A stretch of DNA of 64,000 bases from Rhodoglobus sp. (lineage in GTDB: Bacteria > Actinomycetota > Actinomycetes > Actinomycetales > Microbacteriaceae), in the NCBI GenBank assembly GCA_025463515.1, contig JAODAQ010000029.1, positions 20,977-84,976 on the forward strand, read 5' to 3'. Positions 42,850 to 52,317 of the stretch are shown in pieces. The position numbers and the translations under genes are program-made. A model generated the notes under the pieces. The model was not told the DNA's origin. It saw only the letters and a list, made by a program, of their open reading frames with translations, and did no database searches. Numbering within the stretch: position 1 is the first letter of the stretch; every line of letters starts with the position of its first letter.

Positions 42850-44156
42850 GACTCGAGCCGGGCAAGCGCTGGCGCAACTGGGCACGCTCCCAGACCTCGC
42901 ACCCGCAGCACCTCGTGCGCGCGACGTCTCCCGAGGAGGTGGCTGAGGCCGTGCGGTTCGCCCGCGAGAAGTCGTTGCCGATCAAGACCGTCGGCGCGGG
43001 CCACAGCTTCACGGCGATCGCCGCAACGGACGGCGTGCAGCTCGACGTCGCCGCGCTCGACGGCGTGCTCGCGGTGGACGGCAACCTCGTCACCCTCGGC
43101 GCCGGCACCAACCTGTACCAGCTGCCCGCGCTGCTCGGCGAGCACAGCCTCGCGCTCGAGAACATGGGCGACATCGACAAGCAGACGATCGCCGGCGCGA
43201 TCTCGACCGGTACCCACGGCACCGGCGCGCGCTTCGGCGGCATCGCCACGCAGGTCGAGGCGCTCACCCTCGTGACCGCGGAGGGCTCCCTGCTGCGGGT
43301 CTCCCCGACGGAGAACGCCGAGCTCCTGCCCGCCGCGCGCGTGGGCCTCGGCGCGCTCGGCGTCATCACCGACGTCACACTGCGCTGCGCCCCCGACTTC
43401 GTGATGCACGCGGTCGAGCGCCCGGAGCCGCTCGAGGAGGTGCTCGACGCGTGGCTGGAGCGCGCGACATCCGTGGACCATTTCGAGTTCTACTGGTTCC
43501 CGCACACCGAGCAGGCCCTCACCAAGACCAACACCCGGATGCCCGCCGACACCCCGCGCAAGCCGCAGCACCCGGTCGCCGCGTGGATCGACGACGAGCT
43601 CATGCCCAACGGCCTGTACGTGCTGCTGTGCAGGCTCGGGATGCTCGCCCCCGGCACCACCCCGCCGCTGAACCGGCTCGCGAACCGGCTCGTCGCCGAG
43701 CGGCAGGTCACCGACGGCTGGCACGAGGTGTTCACGTCCCCGCGGCGCGTGCGGTTCCGCGAGATGGAGTACGCGCTGCCGGTCGAGGCGGTGCCGGACG
43801 CACTGCGGGCGATCCGTGCCGCGATCGACGCCAACGGCTGGCGGGTGACGTTCCCCGTCGAGGTGCGCGTGGCCGCCGCCGACGAGAACTGGCTGTCGAC
43901 CGCACAGGGGCGGCAGACGGGCTACATCGCGGTGCACCGGTACTACCGGGAAGACCCGACGGAGTACTTCGAGGCCGTCGAGGCTATCGCGCGCGAGCAC
44001 GGCGGGCGGCCGCACTGGGGCAAGATGCACTTCCGCACGGCGGACGACCTGCGCCCCGCGTATCCGCACTTCGACGATTTCGTGGCGGTGCGTGACAAGC
44101 TCGACCCCGAACGCGTGTTCGCCAACGACTACCTCGAGAGGGTGCTGGGCGCATGA
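42846..44156 (+). CDS. D-arabinono-1,4-lactone oxidase-type FAD oxidoreductase
   Basis: The 436-residue protein has a PCMH-type FAD domain with the motif VGAGHSFTAIAATDG, in which the histidine is the usual covalent FAD site of this family, and AGAISTGTHGTGARFG. The C-terminal ALO domain contains EVRVAAADENWLSTAQGR and ends in HWGKMHF...DPERVFAND, the family's closing motif. It should oxidise an aldonolactone or polyol with O2 as acceptor. It overlaps both neighbours by four bases and starts with GTG. Confidence 0.88.
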   Translation: MRLEPGKRWRNWARSQTSHPQHLVRATSPEEVAEAVRFAREKSLPIKTVGAGHSFTAIAATDGVQLDVAALDGVLAVDGNLVTLGAGTNLYQLPALLGEHSLALENMGDIDKQTIAGAISTGTHGTGARFGGIATQVEALTLVTAEGSLLRVSPTENAELLPAARVGLGALGVITDVTLRCAPDFVMHAVERPEPLEEVLDAWLERATSVDHFEFYWFPHTEQALTKTNTRMPADTPRKPQHPVAAWIDDELMPNGLYVLLCRLGMLAPGTTPPLNRLANRLVAERQVTDGWHEVFTSPRRVRFREMEYALPVEAVPDALRAIRAAIDANGWRVTFPVEVRVAAADENWLSTAQGRQTGYIAVHRYYREDPTEYFEAVEAIAREHGGRPHWGKMHFRTADDLRPAYPHFDDFVAVRDKLDPERVFANDYLERVLGA

Positions 44157-45544
44157 TCGACCGAGAAGAGCTGGTGGTTCCCCCGGGCTTCGAGCTCGGC
44201 GTCTCCACCGCCGCGTTCCAGATCGAGGGCGCCGTGCGCGAGGACGGCCGCGGCCCGTCGACCTGGGACGAGTTCATGGCCCAGAAGGGGCGCATCGCCG
44301 ACGGCTCCAACGCCTCGATCGCCGCCGACCACTACCACCGGTACCGGGAGGATGTGCGGCTCATGAAGGAGCTGGGCGTCGACTCGTACCGCTTCTCCCT
44401 CGGCTGGCCGCGCATCCAGCCCGGCGGCACCGGGTCGCCCAACAAGGCCGGCCTCGCGTTCTACGACAAGCTCCTCGACGAGCTGCTCGCGGCGGGCATC
44501 AAGCCCATGGTGACCCTCTTCCACTGGGACATGCCCGAGCCGCTTCAGCACAAGGGCGGCTGGATGACGCGCGACACCGCCCACCGCTTCGCCGACTTCG
44601 CCCTGATCGCGGGGGAGGCCTTCGGCGACCGCGTCGACAAGTGGGTCACGATCAACGAGCCCACGACCGTGACGCTCAACGGCTACGCGCTCGGAGTGCA
44701 CGCGCCCGGCGCGACCCTCATGTTCGACGGCCTCCTCGCCGCGCACCACCAGCTGCTCGGCCACGGGCTCGCGGTGCAGGCCCTGCGCTCGGAGGGCGTG
44801 AAGGGCGGCATCGGCATCACGAACGTGCACTCGCCCGTGCATCCGGCCAAAGACAACTTCATCACGCGCCAGTACGCCGAGGTCTTCGACCTCGTGCACA
44901 ACCGCATCTACGCCGACCCGGTGCTGCTGGGCCGCTACCCGAAGTTCCCGTTCCTCGCGCGCAAGCAGTTCAAGGCGCTGCACGACGTCGACGACGCCGA
45001 CCTCCAGACCATCGCGCAGCCGATCGACTTCTACGGGCTCAACTACTACATGCCCACGCGCATCGCCGCGGGCCCGCCCGCTGACGACTCGACGCCCGAC
45101 GGCGGAAATGCGGCGGGGATGCGCGAGCTGCCGTTCCACCTCGCGAAGTGGCCGGAGTACCCGACGACCGCGTTCGGGTGGCCGATCGCGCCGCAGTTCC
45201 TCACCGAGACCCTCGCCGACTACGGCACGCGCTACGCGGACAGGCTGCCGCCGGTCTACATCACCGAGGGCGGCGCGAGCTTCCGCGATGCGCTGTCTCC
45301 CGAGGGCACCATCGAGGACGACGACCGCATCTCCTACCTCGCCGACCACCTGGCGGCCGCCATCGCGGGGGCGCCGGGAGTCGATGTGCGCGGCTACTAC
45401 GTGTGGACCCTCATGGACAACTGGGAGTGGGCGGCCGGCTTCGCCGAGAAGTTCGGGCTCATCGCGGTCGACCCGAGGACGCAGGACCGTTCGCCCAAGG
45501 CGTCATACCGCTGGCTGCAACGGGTACTGCGCGCGCGGGGGTAG
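44153..45544 (+). CDS. GH1 beta-glucosidase
   Basis: The 463-residue TIM-barrel enzyme hydrolyses beta-glucosides or related beta-glycosides. The N-terminal signature is FELGVSTAAFQIEGAVREDGRGPSTWDEF, the acid/base is E169 in INEP and the nucleophile E372 in ITEGG (usually ITENG). No signal peptide is present, so it acts in the cytosol on sugar imported by the operon's MFS carrier. It is the last gene of the operon. Confidence 0.93.
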   Translation: MIDREELVVPPGFELGVSTAAFQIEGAVREDGRGPSTWDEFMAQKGRIADGSNASIAADHYHRYREDVRLMKELGVDSYRFSLGWPRIQPGGTGSPNKAGLAFYDKLLDELLAAGIKPMVTLFHWDMPEPLQHKGGWMTRDTAHRFADFALIAGEAFGDRVDKWVTINEPTTVTLNGYALGVHAPGATLMFDGLLAAHHQLLGHGLAVQALRSEGVKGGIGITNVHSPVHPAKDNFITRQYAEVFDLVHNRIYADPVLLGRYPKFPFLARKQFKALHDVDDADLQTIAQPIDFYGLNYYMPTRIAAGPPADDSTPDGGNAAGMRELPFHLAKWPEYPTTAFGWPIAPQFLTETLADYGTRYADRLPPVYITEGGASFRDALSPEGTIEDDDRISYLADHLAAAIAGAPGVDVRGYYVWTLMDNWEWAAGFAEKFGLIAVDPRTQDRSPKASYRWLQRVLRARG

Positions 45545-45562
45545 TCACCGTATGATGACGGC

Positions 45563-46129
45563 ATGGAAATCCTCATCGTCGTTGGCGTCATCGTCCTGCT
45601 CGTCATCATCATCGGTGGATACCTCTGGGCCACCTACAACGGGCTCGTCACTCTCAACGTGCGCGTCGACGAGGCGTGGAGCGACATCACCGTTCAGCTC
45701 AAGCGCCGAGCGGACCTGATCCCGAACCTCATCGAGGCGGTCAAGGGCTACGCGGCCCACGAGTCGCAGGTCTTCGAGAACGTGACCAAGGCGCGCGCCG
45801 AGACCCTCGCGGTCTCCAGCCCGGCCGACGCGGCAGTCGCCGAGAACCACATGCAGTCGGCCCTCAAGTCGATCTTCGCGGTCGCCGAGGCCTACCCGCA
45901 GCTCCAGGCCAGCCAGAACTTCCTGCAGCTGCAGGGCGAGCTCGTCGACACCGAGGACAAGATCCAGGCGTCGCGCCGCTTCTACAACGGCGGTGTGCGC
46001 GAGCTCAACACGAAGATCAAGGTCTTCCCGAACACGCTGTTCGTGCGCGGCCTCGGCTTCACCGAGCGCGAGTTCTTCGAGGTGACCGACGCGGCCTCCA
46101 TCGCCGAGCCGCCGCGAGTGCAGTTCTAA
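45563..46129 (+). CDS. lemA: LemA family protein
   Basis: The 188-residue protein has one N-terminal membrane helix (ILIVVGVIVLLVIIIGGYLWATYN) followed by the LemA helical bundle with the markers RVDEAWSDITVQLKRRADLIPNLIEAVKGYAAHE and LFVRGLGFTEREFFEV. It commonly pairs with the M48 protease that follows. TATGAT at 45551-45556, six bases before the ATG, is a near-consensus -10 of a leaderless transcript. Confidence 0.92.
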   Translation: MEILIVVGVIVLLVIIIGGYLWATYNGLVTLNVRVDEAWSDITVQLKRRADLIPNLIEAVKGYAAHESQVFENVTKARAETLAVSSPADAAVAENHMQSALKSIFAVAEAYPQLQASQNFLQLQGELVDTEDKIQASRRFYNGGVRELNTKIKVFPNTLFVRGLGFTEREFFEVTDAASIAEPPRVQF

Positions 46130-46131
46130 GG

Positions 46132-46165
46132 CCGGTTGAGTAGCCCGCTAGGGCGTATCGAAACC
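46132..46165. repeat. 34-bp palindromic dispersed repeat, copy 2
   Basis: This matches 3887-3920 apart from three bases and ends one base before the htpX start codon. It lies between lemA and htpX, so it forms the htpX 5' region and could attenuate read-through from lemA. Confidence 0.85.
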
Positions 46166-46166
46166 C

Positions 46167-47051
46167 ATGTACCGCAACATCGCGAAGAACAAGCGCAACA
46201 CCGTCTTCATCATCATCCTGTTCATCCTGATCATCGGCGGCCTCGGCCTGCTCGCCGCGTGGATCTACCAGGACCCGACCATCGTGATCATCACCCTCGT
46301 GGTGGCGATCGCGTACGCGGTGATCCAGTACTTCGCGGCCAGCAGCCAAGCCCTGTCGCTCAGCGGCGCGCGGCAGATCACGAAGGCCGACAACCCGCGC
46401 CTGTACCGCATCGTCGAGAACCTGTCGATCACCACGGGCACGCCGATGCCCAAGGTGTACATCATCAACGACCCGGCGCCGAACGCGTTCGCCACCGGCC
46501 GCGACCCGCAGCACGCCTCGGTCGCGGCGACCACGGGCATCCTCGAGCTGCTCGACGACTCCGAGCTCGAGGGCGTCATGGCCCACGAGATCGGCCACGT
46601 GCAGAACTACGACATCCGCGTCTCGATGATCGTGTTCGGCCTCGTCGTCGCGGTCGGCTTCATCTCCGACATCTTCCTGCGGTTCGCGTTCTTCGGCGGG
46701 CGCGGCAACAACAACAACGGCGGCGGCAACCCGGTCGTTCTGATCCTCGGGCTCGTCGCGATGATCATCGCGCCGCTCGTGGCCGCGGTCGTGCAGGCCG
46801 CGATCTCCCGTCAGCGGGAGTACCTCGCGGATGCCACGGGGGCGCTCACCACGCGGCATCCGGATGCCCTCGCCTCCGCCCTCGAGAAGCTCGGCCAGTA
46901 CGGGCGGCCGATGCAGAAGCAGAACTCGACCATGGCGCACATGTGGATCGCCGACCCGACCAAACCCGGCCTCATGGACAAGCTGTTCTCCACCCACCCG
47001 CCGATCGCCGACCGGGTGAAGCGCCTGATCGAGAGCGGTAGGAACTTCTAG
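46167..47051 (+). CDS. htpX: M48 family membrane zinc metallopeptidase (HtpX-like)
   Basis: The 294-residue protein has two N-terminal membrane helices, then the zinc site VMAHEIGHVQNYDIR (HExxH near residue 137), two further helices with an Asn/Gly-rich loop, and the distal glutamate region SRQREYLADATGA. HtpX enzymes degrade misfolded membrane proteins. The 5' neighbour is lemA. The start codon follows the 34-bp repeat directly and no Shine-Dalgarno site is visible. Confidence 0.92.
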   Translation: MYRNIAKNKRNTVFIIILFILIIGGLGLLAAWIYQDPTIVIITLVVAIAYAVIQYFAASSQALSLSGARQITKADNPRLYRIVENLSITTGTPMPKVYIINDPAPNAFATGRDPQHASVAATTGILELLDDSELEGVMAHEIGHVQNYDIRVSMIVFGLVVAVGFISDIFLRFAFFGGRGNNNNGGGNPVVLILGLVAMIIAPLVAAVVQAAISRQREYLADATGALTTRHPDALASALEKLGQYGRPMQKQNSTMAHMWIADPTKPGLMDKLFSTHPPIADRVKRLIESGRNF

Positions 47052-48241
47052 TTTCGAAGCCTCAGCGGGACGCCCAGCTCGGCAGCGAGCGCCGGGGCGA
47101 GGTCGCCCCACTCCTGCACGACGAGGGACTCGAGCCCCTGCCACGCGGCCGTCTCGCGCAGGAGCTGCGCGATGCGCGCCACATCCGGCCGGTGCCCCGG
47201 CTCCGTCCACGCGGACTGCACCCGCAGCGCGCGGTTCTGCCGGTCGGACTTGAGGTCGATGCGACCGACGAGTGACTCATCCTGCAGCACCGGCAGCGTG
47301 TAGTAGCCGAACTGGCGCTGCGGGCCCGGCGTGTAGATCTCGATGCGGTAGTGGAAGCCGAACATGCGCTCGGTGCGGGCCCGCTCCCACACGACCGGGT
47401 CGAAGGGGGAGAGCAGGGCGGTGCCCTCGATGCGGCGCGGGATGCGCGCGTCGCGGTGCAGGTAGGCCGGCGGCCAGCCCTCCACGGCTACGGGCAGCAG
47501 CTCGCCAGACTCTACGAGCTCGAGCACGGCGGCCTTCGCGTCGGCCTGGTAGAGCCGCCAGTAGTCGGCCAGGTCGCGGATCGTCGCGACGCCCAGCGCT
47601 GCGCTCGCCTGCCGCACCAGCTCGCGGAGCGCGTCGCCCTTCGGGACGCTCGTCTCGAGCACGTGCGCAGGAAGCCTGCGCTCGGGCAGGTCGTAATAGC
47701 GCTCGAAGTTCTTGCGGCCGGCGACCACGACCCTGCCGTCGAAGAACATGGTCTCGAGCGTCGACTTCACCTCCGACCAACCCCACCAGGGGCCCGAGCG
47801 CTTGTTCGCCTCGTGCTCGATCTTCGACGCGGGCAGCGGCCCTTTCGCCGCGAGCTCGCCCAGCAGGAAGTCGGCCATGCGGGTGTCGGTGCGGTCCCAG
47901 TGCTTGGTCTTGCCGGTGCCCGCGCGCTCGTTGTCGCGGAACCACTGCCACAGGGGCCAGGACTCGACGGGGATGAACGCCGCCTGGTGCGCCCAGTACT
48001 CGACATAGGGCGCCCGCCGTGACAGCAGCAGCGTGTCGAGCTGGGCCCTGTCGTACGCGCCGAGCCGCGCGAACAGCGGAAGGTAGTGGCTGCGCTCGAA
48101 CACGTTCACGGAATCGATCTGCAGCACGGCGAGGCGCTGCAGCGAGAGGTTGAGCTGGCGCGTGCCGACGGGGGAGTGCGGCCGCCCGAGACCTTGCGCC
48201 GCTAGGCCGATGCGACGAGCTTGGGCTGCAGAGACATCCAC
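47048..48241 (-). CDS. YcaQ/AlkX-type winged-helix DNA glycosylase-like protein
   Basis: The 397-residue protein has the AlkZ/YcaQ family pattern: N-terminal ARRIGLAAQGLG, the catalytic-type motif AVLQIDSVNVFERSH (QxD), then AHQAAFIPVESW and winged-helix repeats, with the closing LLSPFDPVVWERARTERMFGFHYRIEIY. Related enzymes unhook interstrand crosslinks or remove alkylated bases; the QxD residues Gln41 and Asp43 are present. It overlaps the convergent htpX by four bases. Confidence 0.87.
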   Translation of the reverse strand: MDVSAAQARRIGLAAQGLGRPHSPVGTRQLNLSLQRLAVLQIDSVNVFERSHYLPLFARLGAYDRAQLDTLLLSRRAPYVEYWAHQAAFIPVESWPLWQWFRDNERAGTGKTKHWDRTDTRMADFLLGELAAKGPLPASKIEHEANKRSGPWWGWSEVKSTLETMFFDGRVVVAGRKNFERYYDLPERRLPAHVLETSVPKGDALRELVRQASAALGVATIRDLADYWRLYQADAKAAVLELVESGELLPVAVEGWPPAYLHRDARIPRRIEGTALLSPFDPVVWERARTERMFGFHYRIEIYTPGPQRQFGYYTLPVLQDESLVGRIDLKSDRQNRALRVQSAWTEPGHRPDVARIAQLLRETAAWQGLESLVVQEWGDLAPALAAELGVPLRLRN

Positions 48242-48406
48242 AAGCTCGACAGTACTGAACCCGACCGACAGCGCGAGTTCGCCTTCCGTTCACCCTGCGG
48301 GCACCGGGCGAACCCCGGCGCTCCGTAGCGTTCCGACCGAGGTTGTCCGGTATCCCTCGCCCTGTACACAGCTCAGGCGGCCGGCGGCCCGGAAGAGGAC
48401 ATTCTC

Positions 48407-49522
48407 TTGTTCAAGAAGCGCAACCTTGCCGCTCTCGCGCTCGTCGCCGGCGTAGCGATCTCGCTCAGCGCGTGCGCCGGTGCCAGCACCCCCGCAGCAT
48501 CCGACATCGACGCGGCCACCGCGACCAGCGCCGAGGACTTCGGCGGGCTCGACGCCCTCGTCACCGCCGCGAAGGCGGAGGGCCAGCTCAACGTCATCGC
48601 CCTCCCCGACAACTGGGCGAACTACGGCGCCATCAAGGCCCTGTTCGAGGAGAAGTACGGCATCACGGTCAACTCGGCCGACCCCGACATCTCCTCCGCG
48701 GAGGAGATCGCCGCGGCCGACAACCTCAAGGGCCAGGACACCGCCCCCGACGTCTTCGACCTCGGTACGGCAGTCACCCTCGACAGCGTCGACTACTTCG
48801 CGCCCTACCAGGTTGCCAACTGGGACGAGATCCCGGCTGACAACAAGGAGTCGACCGGCCTCTACGTGAACGACTACACCGGCTCGATGTCGATCGGCTA
48901 CGACTCCAACTCGGTCCCCGAGCCGAAGTCGCTCGACGACCTGCTCGGCTCCGACTACAAGGGCGCTGTCGCGCTCAACGGCGACCCGACGCAGGCGGGC
49001 GCGGCCTTCGCCGCCGTCGGCCTCGCGACCGTGCAGGAGGGTGGAACGCTCGACGACTTCACCCCCGGCATCGAGTTCTTCGAGAAGCTGAACGACGCGG
49101 GCAACTTCCTCCCGGTCAACGCCACGGGCGCCACGATCGCCTCGGGCGAGACCAAGGTCGTCTTCGACTGGAGCTACAACAACCTCGCTGCCGCGGCCAC
49201 GGTCGACGGCTGGAAGGTCACGACGCTCCCGGGCACGGTCTACACGAGCTTCTACAACCAGGCCATCAGCAAGGACGCGCCGCACCCGGCCGCCGCTCGC
49301 CTCTGGCAGGAGTTCATCTACAGCGCCGAGGCGCAGAACCTGTTCATCGTCGGTGGCGCGTACCCCGTGACCATCCAGACGCTGCAGGATGCCGGCACCG
49401 TCGACAAGGACGCGCTCGATGCTCTCGGCGAGCTGAAGGGCGACCTCGTCACCCCCACCGCCGAGCAGGCCGAGGCGAACGCCGCGATCCTCGCCTCGAA
49501 GTGGGCTAGTGCAATCTCCTAA
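48407..49522 (+). CDS. ABC importer substrate-binding lipoprotein
   Basis: The 371-residue protein has a lipoprotein signal with lipobox LSAC (cysteine 23) and an extracytoplasmic solute-binding domain of the iron/polyamine/thiamine-like class II type (GQLNVIALPDNWANYGAIKALFEEKYG...). The TTG start has a GGAAGAGG site 10 bases upstream. Ligand identity is not readable; the similar operon layout in polyamine, Fe(III) and phosphonate systems leaves several options. It heads a four-gene operon. Confidence 0.82.
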   Translation: MFKKRNLAALALVAGVAISLSACAGASTPAASDIDAATATSAEDFGGLDALVTAAKAEGQLNVIALPDNWANYGAIKALFEEKYGITVNSADPDISSAEEIAAADNLKGQDTAPDVFDLGTAVTLDSVDYFAPYQVANWDEIPADNKESTGLYVNDYTGSMSIGYDSNSVPEPKSLDDLLGSDYKGAVALNGDPTQAGAAFAAVGLATVQEGGTLDDFTPGIEFFEKLNDAGNFLPVNATGATIASGETKVVFDWSYNNLAAAATVDGWKVTTLPGTVYTSFYNQAISKDAPHPAAARLWQEFIYSAEAQNLFIVGGAYPVTIQTLQDAGTVDKDALDALGELKGDLVTPTAEQAEANAAILASKWASAIS

Positions 49523-50372
49523 ATCACGCGGAACGGGAGCAGTCCTCGGGCTGCTCCCGTTCTCCGCGTACGTGATCCTGTTCCTCGCGATCCCCACGGT
49601 CCTCGCGGTGGGCACCGGCTTCTTCACCGAGGACGGCGCCTTCACCCTCGACAACATCGTCGGAGTCTTCGCGCCCAACGTCCTCTCCACGTTCGGCAAC
49701 TCGTTCTTCGTGTCCGCCGTCACCGCGGTCATCGGCGCTATCGTCGGGGCGCTCGTCTGCTACGCCCTGCTCGGCACGAAGGCCGAGGGCGCACTGCGCA
49801 CGATCATCGACTCGCTCTCGAGCGTCCTCGCGCAGTTCGGCGGGGTCATGCTCGCGTTCATGTTCATCGCCACCCTCGGCAACCAGGGGCTCATCACGAA
49901 GTTCATCTTCGAGACGTTCGGCGTCAACATCTTCGAGAACGGCCAGTGGCTCTACCAGGTTCCCGGCCTCCTCGTCGTGTACCTGTTCTTCCAGGTGCCG
50001 CTCATGATCATCACGTTCATGCCCGCCCTCTCCGGCCTCAAGGCCACGTGGGCGGAGGCCAATGCGACACTCGGCGGCACGTCATTCACCTACTGGACCC
50101 GGATCGCGATCCCCGTCCTGGCGCCGTCCTTCATCGGCAGCCTGCTGCTGCTGTTCGCCAACGCGTTCTCCTCGTACGCGACGGCGGCCGCCCTCGTGAG
50201 CCAGGGCGCGCCCATCGTCCCCCTCCAGATCCGCAGCGCCCTCGTCAGCGAGACCGTGCTCGGCCGCGAGAACATGGCCGGCGCGCTCGCGCTCGGGATG
50301 ATCGTGGTCATGATCATCGTCATGTGGGGCTACTCGGTCCTCCAGTCCCGTACCTCAAGGTGGCAGAAATGA
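49509..50372 (+). CDS. ABC importer permease 1
   Basis: The 287-residue protein has six hydrophobic helices and a permease loop with the EAA-like motif AEANATLGGTSFTYWTRIAIPVLAP. It overlaps the 3' end of the binding protein gene by 14 bases, starting with GTG. With the next gene it forms the membrane channel of the importer. Confidence 0.85.
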   Translation: MQSPKSRGTGAVLGLLPFSAYVILFLAIPTVLAVGTGFFTEDGAFTLDNIVGVFAPNVLSTFGNSFFVSAVTAVIGAIVGALVCYALLGTKAEGALRTIIDSLSSVLAQFGGVMLAFMFIATLGNQGLITKFIFETFGVNIFENGQWLYQVPGLLVVYLFFQVPLMIITFMPALSGLKATWAEANATLGGTSFTYWTRIAIPVLAPSFIGSLLLLFANAFSSYATAAALVSQGAPIVPLQIRSALVSETVLGRENMAGALALGMIVVMIIVMWGYSVLQSRTSRWQK

Positions 50373-51199
50373 CCTCAGCACACCGCATCGGCACCGAGCC
50401 GGGCAAGGTGACCCGGGCGATCATCCTCGGCGTCGTCGGCCTCCTGTTCGCGATCCCGATCATCGCGATGATCCAGTTCACGTTCCGTGACGGACTGGGC
50501 GGCGGCCTCACCCTCGACCACTGGACCGGCCTGTTCGGCGAGGATGCCGCGCGCACCTACCGCAGTCTGTTCCAGGCCATCGGCAACTCGGCGGTGCTCG
50601 CCGTCGTGACGGTCGCCATCGTGCTCGTGATCCTGCTGCCGACGATGATCCTCGTGCACATCCAGTTCCCGAAGATCAAGCGCGTGCTGGAGTTCATCTG
50701 CATAGTCCCCATCACGGTGCCCGCGATCGTGCTGGTCGTGGGGCTCGCGCCCGTCTACTCGGTGGTCGTCAAGCTCTTCGGCAGCGGTGCGTGGACCCTG
50801 GCCTTCGCGTACGGCATCACGGTGCTGCCGTACGCCTACCGGTCGATCCAGGCCAACTTGGACGCCGTGCCCGTGGTGACGCTCAGTGAGGCCGCCCGCT
50901 CCCTGGGCGCCGGATGGGTCACCATTCTCCGGACGGTGCTCCTGCCGAACCTCCGCAGGGGAGTTCTCGCGGCGTGCTTCATCTCGGTGGCCGTGGTGCT
51001 CGGCGAGTTCACCCTCGCGAGCCTGCTGAACCGGGTGAACCTCCAGACCGCGCTGCTGCAGATCTCGCAGAGCGACCCGTACGTCGCGGTGATCTTCGCG
51101 TTCCTCGCCCTCCTCCTCGTGTTCGTACTCCTCCTCCTCATCGGCCGGCTGGGCTCGCTACAGACCCGCTCGGTCGGACGCAACAGGAAAGAATCATGA
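50369..51199 (+). CDS. ABC importer permease 2
   Basis: The 276-residue permease has about six hydrophobic helices and the EAA loop SEAARSLGAGWVTILRTVLLPNLRRG. It starts four bases before the end of permease 1 and its stop overlaps the ATPase gene start. It belongs to the PotC-like group of inner-membrane components. Confidence 0.87.
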   Translation: MTSAHRIGTEPGKVTRAIILGVVGLLFAIPIIAMIQFTFRDGLGGGLTLDHWTGLFGEDAARTYRSLFQAIGNSAVLAVVTVAIVLVILLPTMILVHIQFPKIKRVLEFICIVPITVPAIVLVVGLAPVYSVVVKLFGSGAWTLAFAYGITVLPYAYRSIQANLDAVPVVTLSEAARSLGAGWVTILRTVLLPNLRRGVLAACFISVAVVLGEFTLASLLNRVNLQTALLQISQSDPYVAVIFAFLALLLVFVLLLLIGRLGSLQTRSVGRNRKES

Positions 51200-52308
51200 C
51201 CAGCAGCATTCCCATCGCCACCACCATCGCCTCGTCGCTCGGCGTCGAGGGCGCGACAGTCGAGCTCATCGGCGTCGTGAAGGACTACGGCAGCCACCGC
51301 GCCCTCAACTCGATCGACCTGAAGATCAAGCCGGGCGAGTTCATCGCCCTGCTCGGCCCCTCGGGCTGCGGCAAGACGACGGCGCTGCGCGCGCTCTCCG
51401 GCCTCGAGCTCGTCAACGGCGGCCAGATCCTCATCGACGGCGTCGACGTGGCAGCGGTCCCGACGAACAAGCGCGACATCGGAATGGTGTTCCAGTCCTA
51501 CTCGCTGTTCCCGCACATGACCTCGCTCGAGAACGTCGAGTTCGGCCTGCGCATGCGCAAGGTAGCGAAGGACGAGCGGCGCTCGCGCGCCCTCGAGGCA
51601 CTCCAGATGGTCGGCCTCGGCACGTTCGCCGAGCGCTTCGCCCACCAGCTCTCCGGCGGGCAGCAGCAGCGCGTCGCCCTCGCCCGCGCCCTCGTCACCC
51701 GCCCCCGCGTTCTCCTGCTCGACGAGCCGCTCAGCGCGCTCGACGCCAAGGTCCGCGTCTCGCTGCGAGATGAGATCCGCCGCATCCAGACCGAGCTCGG
51801 CATCACCACCGTGTTCGTCACGCACGACCAGGAGGAGGCGCTCGCCGTCGCCGACCGGGTCGCCGTGATGAAGGACGGCGTGATCGAGCAGATCGGCACC
51901 CCCGAGGAGCTCTACACGACCCCCGCGAGCCCCTTCGTCGCGGACTTCGTGGGACTGAGCAACCGCGTGAGCGCCGAGCTCTCCGGCGGGAAGGTGGTCG
52001 TGCACGGCAAGAAGCTCGACCTGCTGGGCGAGCCCATGCCCGACGGGCCGGTCACGGCGTACATCCGGCCTGAGGACGTCGCGATCGAGGGCAAGGGCAT
52101 CCCGGCTACCGTCGTCGCCTCGAGCTTCCTCGGCAGCCTGCGCCGCACGCAGGTCGTGCTCGACGACGGCTCGCTGCTCTCGATCCAGCACGACGTCGAC
52201 ACGCGGCCTCAGCCCGGCGACGCCGTGTTCCTGAGGCTCAAGGGCGCTCCTGTGAGTGCTGTACCCCGTACAGTCAATGCCCCGGTTGCGGAGGTCGCGG
52301 TTCCCTAG
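51196..52308 (+). CDS. ABC importer ATP-binding protein
   Basis: The 370-residue ATPase has Walker A GPSGCGKTT near residue 54, the signature LSGGQQQRV, Walker B LLLDEPLSALD and a regulatory C-terminal TOBE-type region (VTAYIRPEDVAIEG). This is the PotA/FbpC/ThiQ type that powers import of small ionic solutes. It completes the operon beginning with the lipoprotein. Confidence 0.92.
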   Translation: MTSSIPIATTIASSLGVEGATVELIGVVKDYGSHRALNSIDLKIKPGEFIALLGPSGCGKTTALRALSGLELVNGGQILIDGVDVAAVPTNKRDIGMVFQSYSLFPHMTSLENVEFGLRMRKVAKDERRSRALEALQMVGLGTFAERFAHQLSGGQQQRVALARALVTRPRVLLLDEPLSALDAKVRVSLRDEIRRIQTELGITTVFVTHDQEEALAVADRVAVMKDGVIEQIGTPEELYTTPASPFVADFVGLSNRVSAELSGGKVVVHGKKLDLLGEPMPDGPVTAYIRPEDVAIEGKGIPATVVASSFLGSLRRTQVVLDDGSLLSIQHDVDTRPQPGDAVFLRLKGAPVSAVPRTVNAPVAEVAVP

Positions 52309-52317
52309 ACTGACGGA

